Origin: Dromiciops gliroides
Lineage: Eukaryota > Chordata > Mammalia > Microbiotheria > Microbiotheriidae
DNA length: 64,000 bases
Direction: 5' to 3'
Assembly: GCF_019393635.1 (NCBI RefSeq)
Contig: NC_057866.1
Span: 121,209,897 to 121,273,896 of the forward strand
Made by a program: the position numbers and the translations under genes. Under the pieces are notes generated by a model that saw only the letters and a list, made by a program, of their open reading frames with translations, was not told the origin of the DNA and made no database searches. This document shows, piece by piece, positions 61,531 through 64,000 of this stretch (within the stretch, counting starts at the first letter, position 1; each line of letters opens with the position of its first letter).

Positions 61531-61675
61531 GGGCAGCTCGGTGGCACAGTGGCTAAAGGACCAGCCCTGAAGTCAGGAGGACCTGAGTTCAAATACAGCC
61601 TCAAACACTTGACACTTACTAGCTGTGTGACCCTGGGCAAGTCACTTAATCCCAAGTGCCTCACCAAAAAAAAGA
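61531..61675 (+). mobile_element. marsupial tRNA/MIR-like SINE
   Basis: Starts gggcagctcggtggcacagt. Flanks aaaaagtatatactttag (61513-61530) and aaaaagtatatacactttag are a target duplication differing by a CA insertion. Confidence 0.93.
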
Positions 61676-61792
61676 AAAAAAGTATATACACTTTAGATAC
61701 ATAATGTAAAAAGGAAGAAACAGCAATTTTACTAAGTTTCTAAGTCATCAAAAATAATTTAAACATATACAATTTCAATTATATAGTCTTAC

Positions 61793-61945
61793 CTTTAACT
61801 GCCAATCAAAATCCTGTAACTGGGCAGAGGAAATGGCAATTATTTCTCCTAAGAGAGCTTTCCTAATTTCATCTTTTCGACTTTTCAAACACTTCATGAT
61901 TGTATTCTGATGATCCGAGCTTAAGTGATTCAACTGCTCAATCAC
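61793..61945 (-). CDS. COMMD8: COMMD8 exon 3
   Basis: A 153-nt exon of 51 codons, phase 0 at both ends, with acceptor aaatttcaaag and donor gtaaga on the minus strand. It encodes [39 protein letters not shown] and [12 protein letters not shown]. This is the end of the helical N-terminal (HN) domain, the linker and the start of the COMM domain with its conserved Trp (DFDWQLK). No frameshift or stop. Confidence 0.96.
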
Positions 61946-62224
61946 CTTTGAAATTTTAAAAAATGTTTAAAATTAAAAAATAGAACACGCATTTAAAGGC
62001 AAAATCAAACAACATAGTTGGTAATGGTTAATAAGACATAATCTGGATAATTCTGGCTGATATTTTCAAAATTTATACTTCAATCTTTCCTAGAAGTTTT
62101 TGGAAACAAAAGTTTTATCCCAAACTTGGGGTGTTCAAATTTCGAAATGAAGAAGCCACAACCAGCCAGTTAGAAAATGCAGAAATTTTTGTTCTTCAGA
62201 TTCGGTTCAAGTTCAAAAAACACT

Positions 62225-62380
62225 GGGTGTGTTACCAGAGGACCTAAGGTTAAATCCTAGATCTGCTACTTACCCTGTGAGCCCTTGGGAAAGTCACAAC
62301 ATCTATGGGTCTCAGCTTCCTCATCTATAAAATGAAGGGGCTGAGCTTCCTAGCTCTAAAGACTATAATCCATTTGTTCT
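62225..62380 (+). mobile_element. MIR relic in the COMMD8 intron
   Basis: 'gttaaatcctagatctgcta' and 'tcagcttcctcatctataaa', then 'atgaaggggctgagcttcct', form a sense MIR fragment. Confidence 0.75.
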
Positions 62381-62564
62381 TATCTATTTATTTACCCCCA
62401 ACTAAGTAACCTAAACACATGAAAATGAAACCTGTGGAGAGTGTGTGACAAATCCAAGTTCTTACAAAGTGGCTGCCTCCCATTGCTTCATCCTCTGGTA
62501 TCAAAACCTCAGTGAACAATGTCCAAGGGGGCCGGATATAATTTATGAATCAATAAACTAAGAA

Positions 62565-62756
62565 ATAAACATGGCTAAACATCTCCCGAGCACATACTTT
62601 TTATAAACTATAAGCTTATATTAGGTGCTTTAGGGGATACAAAAATAAATTACACACATTCTCCACCCTTAAGGAACTTGCATTCTAGTAGAGGAAACTG
62701 GCTATGTATAAAATAATTAAGAAAAAGATGCATTATAACTTGAAGCATGAACCTAT
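62565..62756 (-). mobile_element. L2-type 3' fragment
   Basis: 'tattaggtgctttaggggat' and 'ccttaaggaacttgcattct', then 'agtagaggaaactggctatg', are minus L2 3' motifs. It provided the target for the SINE at 62774. Confidence 0.65.
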
Positions 62757-62773
62757 AAGAATAGTGTCAGAAG

Positions 62774-62925
62774 GGGCAGCTAGGTGGTGCGGTGGATAAA
62801 GCACTGGCCTTGAATTCAGGACCTGAGTTCAAATCCAGCCTCAGACACTTGACACTTAACTAGCTGTGTGACCCTGAGCAAGTCACTTAACCCTCATTGC
62901 CCTGCAAAAAAGAGAAAGAAAGAAA
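62774..62925 (+). mobile_element. marsupial tRNA/MIR-like SINE, young
   Basis: Starts gggcagctaggtggtgcggt with an A-rich (gaaa)n tail. It has a perfect 17-bp target duplication, aagaatagtgtcagaag (62757-62773 and 62926-62942), the longest in the window. Confidence 0.95.
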
Positions 62926-63059
62926 AAGAATAGTGTCAGAAGTACTAAAGCTCAGAATGAACTGAGACTGATGAAGAAAAGTAAACATAACAAAATGTTT
63001 TTCTTTTTTAAAGTCACATTGGAGAAACAGAAGGCTCATAGTAGGAACAAGCCTGCTCC

Positions 63060-63262
63060 TCCCTGGGGACTGGACGATGATAACTAACAACAGAAAGAAG
63101 GCAGAGCTCTTCAATTCTTCTTTTGCTGACATTTTCTCTAACAAGGAAGATCTTCCAAAGTTAAATAAAGACGAAGTAAGAAAGCATCCAGTGGACCTTG
63201 ATGAATTCAAGTCATCTGACCCAGAAGAACTACATCCTAAGCTACTGAAAAAAAATAGTAGA
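63060..63262 (+). pseudogene. CR1/L3-type LINE ORF2 fragment
   Basis: The + strand encodes a still-open piece of CR1-clade ORF2: KAELFNSSFADIFSNKEDL, then VRKHPVDLDEFKSSDPEEL and HPKLLKK. This matches the family block just before the reverse-transcriptase domain ('K.. LN.FFASVFT.K', 'L..LD..KS.GPD.IHP.VLKEL'). It is cut at 63262 by the next SINE. Isolated and non-functional. Confidence 0.8.
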
Positions 63263-63265
63263 GGT

Positions 63266-63420
63266 TTTGTGTTTTGGTTTTTTTGCAGGGCAATGAGGGT
63301 CAAGTGACTTGCCCAGGGTCGCACAGCTACTAAGTGTCAAGTGTCTGAGGCCAAACTTGAACTCAGGTCCTCCTGAATCCAGGGCCGGTGCTTTATCTAC
63401 TGTGCCACCTAGCTGCCCCC
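63266..63420 (-). mobile_element. marsupial tRNA/MIR-like SINE, antisense
   Basis: The minus strand starts ggggcagctaggtggcacag and ends in an A-rich tail. Only a short target match (agaggt) is visible on the flanks. Confidence 0.9.
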
Positions 63421-63568
63421 CAGAGGTATTTATTTTTAAATATTCGATCACTCAAAATTTTAATATCTGTGTGGCTTTGCTAATTATTCTGAATTCATAA
63501 GGTTTTGCTGTGTCATAAACATACATCAAAAAAGACATTGGCTTCATACCGTATCATAAATTGTACCA

Positions 63569-63720
63569 GGGCAGCTAGATGGCAGTGGATAAAGCACCGG
63601 CCCTAGGAGTATCTTAGTTCAAATCCGACCTCAGACACTTGACACTTAGTAGCTGTGTGACCCTGGGCAAGTCACTTAACTCTCATTGACCCTCAAAAAG
63701 AATTAAAATAAATATAAATA
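63569..63720 (+). mobile_element. marsupial tRNA/MIR-like SINE
   Basis: Starts gggcagctagatggcagtgg (a few bases lost in the head), with the complete core 'agctgtgtgaccctgggcaa' and an A-rich tail. Confidence 0.9.
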
Positions 63721-63794
63721 AATTGCTCCAGAATTAAGCCAACAAAAATCTAGGATTTTATTACAAAAAAAAAACTACCTTAAGGTGCTATTAC

Positions 63795-63950
63795 CTTTTC
63801 AAAATCTTTATTTTTACCAATGACAGTTTTGAAAAACTTGGAAATATCTTCCAGGACATTAGTCCATTCTGTTGAATCCCAAATGTTGTCATAATCCTTA
63901 AACTGAGGATAAGCACGGCCACAAACACCATCAATTACTTTGTGAAGGAG
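63795..63950 (-). CDS. COMMD8: COMMD8 exon 2
   Basis: A 156-nt exon of 52 codons, phase 0 at both ends, with acceptor cccctttctctatag and donor gtaata on the minus strand. It encodes LLHKVIDGVCGRAYPQFKDY, then DNIWDSTEWTNVLEDISKFF and KTVIGKNKDFEK. This is the start of the helical N-terminal domain of COMMD8. The last residues (NKDFEK) differ from the human NLPDEE as I recall it; the rest is well conserved. Exon 1, with the start codon, lies beyond position 64000. Confidence 0.95.
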
Positions 63951-64000
63951 CTATAGAGAAAGGGGGTAAGGTGATTATTTCATTAAATCGGATTGATACA

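Larger units (their letters stand above)
56210..64000 (-). other. COMMD8: COMMD8 gene, exons 2-5 (first exon outside the window)
   Basis: The coding exons present encode 52+51+52+6 residues. With about 22 residues for exon 1 this gives about 183, the length I remember for COMMD8. All introns in view are phase 0 with GT..AG ends. The gene converges on GABRB1, the same neighbour and orientation as in human. The protein belongs to the COMMD family, the ten-member ring within the Commander/CCC complex that supports endosomal recycling, and family members also modulate NF-kB and cullin ligases. Confidence 0.93.

Noticed and set aside
62887..63324. A 145-codon minus-strand frame
   Set aside because: It is the shadow of the CR1/L3 ORF2 relic on the + strand joined to SINE sequence at both ends.

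Overview
The window is nuclear DNA from a marsupial. The gene content is vertebrate: split exons of a GABA-A receptor subunit and of a COMM-domain protein, all with GT..AG introns. The interspersed repeats are typical of marsupials: many copies of a tRNA/MIR-like SINE that begins ggggcagctaggtggcgcag, SINEs with RTE/BovB-like tails, L1 3' ends, numerous L2 and MIR relics, CR1/L3 relics and solo LTRs. From memory, this SINE is the WSINE1-like type abundant in Australian marsupials and their relatives. The species cannot be fixed from the sequence.

Layout. Positions 1-39388 hold the 3' half of GABRB1 on the + strand. Four coding exons, corresponding to exons 6-9 of the nine-exon family gene, lie at 22208-22345, 22461-22613, 25937-26181 and 39044-39388. 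Together they encode the last 293 residues: the end of the extracellular domain, M1-M4, the cytoplasmic loop and the C-terminus. Positions 1-22207 are the 3' part of the intron before exon 6, and 26182-39043 is a 12.9 kb intron. Positions 40800-56200 are intergenic. They include a 1.8 kb SINE-free block (about 48975-50790) that looks like an mRNA 3' end but could not be assigned. Positions 56200-64000 hold COMMD8 on the - strand, with four coding exons at 56762-56782, 58280-58435, 61793-61945 and 63795-63950. Its first exon lies beyond the right edge. The two genes are convergent (tail to tail), the order I know from human 4p12.

The genes act separately. GABRB1 makes the beta-1 subunit of inhibitory GABA-gated chloride channels in neurons. 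COMMD8 is a subunit of the COMMD/CCC (Commander) trafficking assembly. Four LTR-like elements (about 12.7, 14.1, 17.2 and 32.6 kb) sit in GABRB1 introns, and all are antisense to the gene.

No undescribed gene system was found. The signals most worth a second look are a near-perfect 29-bp-stem hairpin at 7421-7483, a 260-bp inverted repeat in the last GABRB1 intron (33653-33912 / 35017-35286), the unassigned 3'-UTR-like block near 49-50.8 kb, and several well-dated nested insertions.
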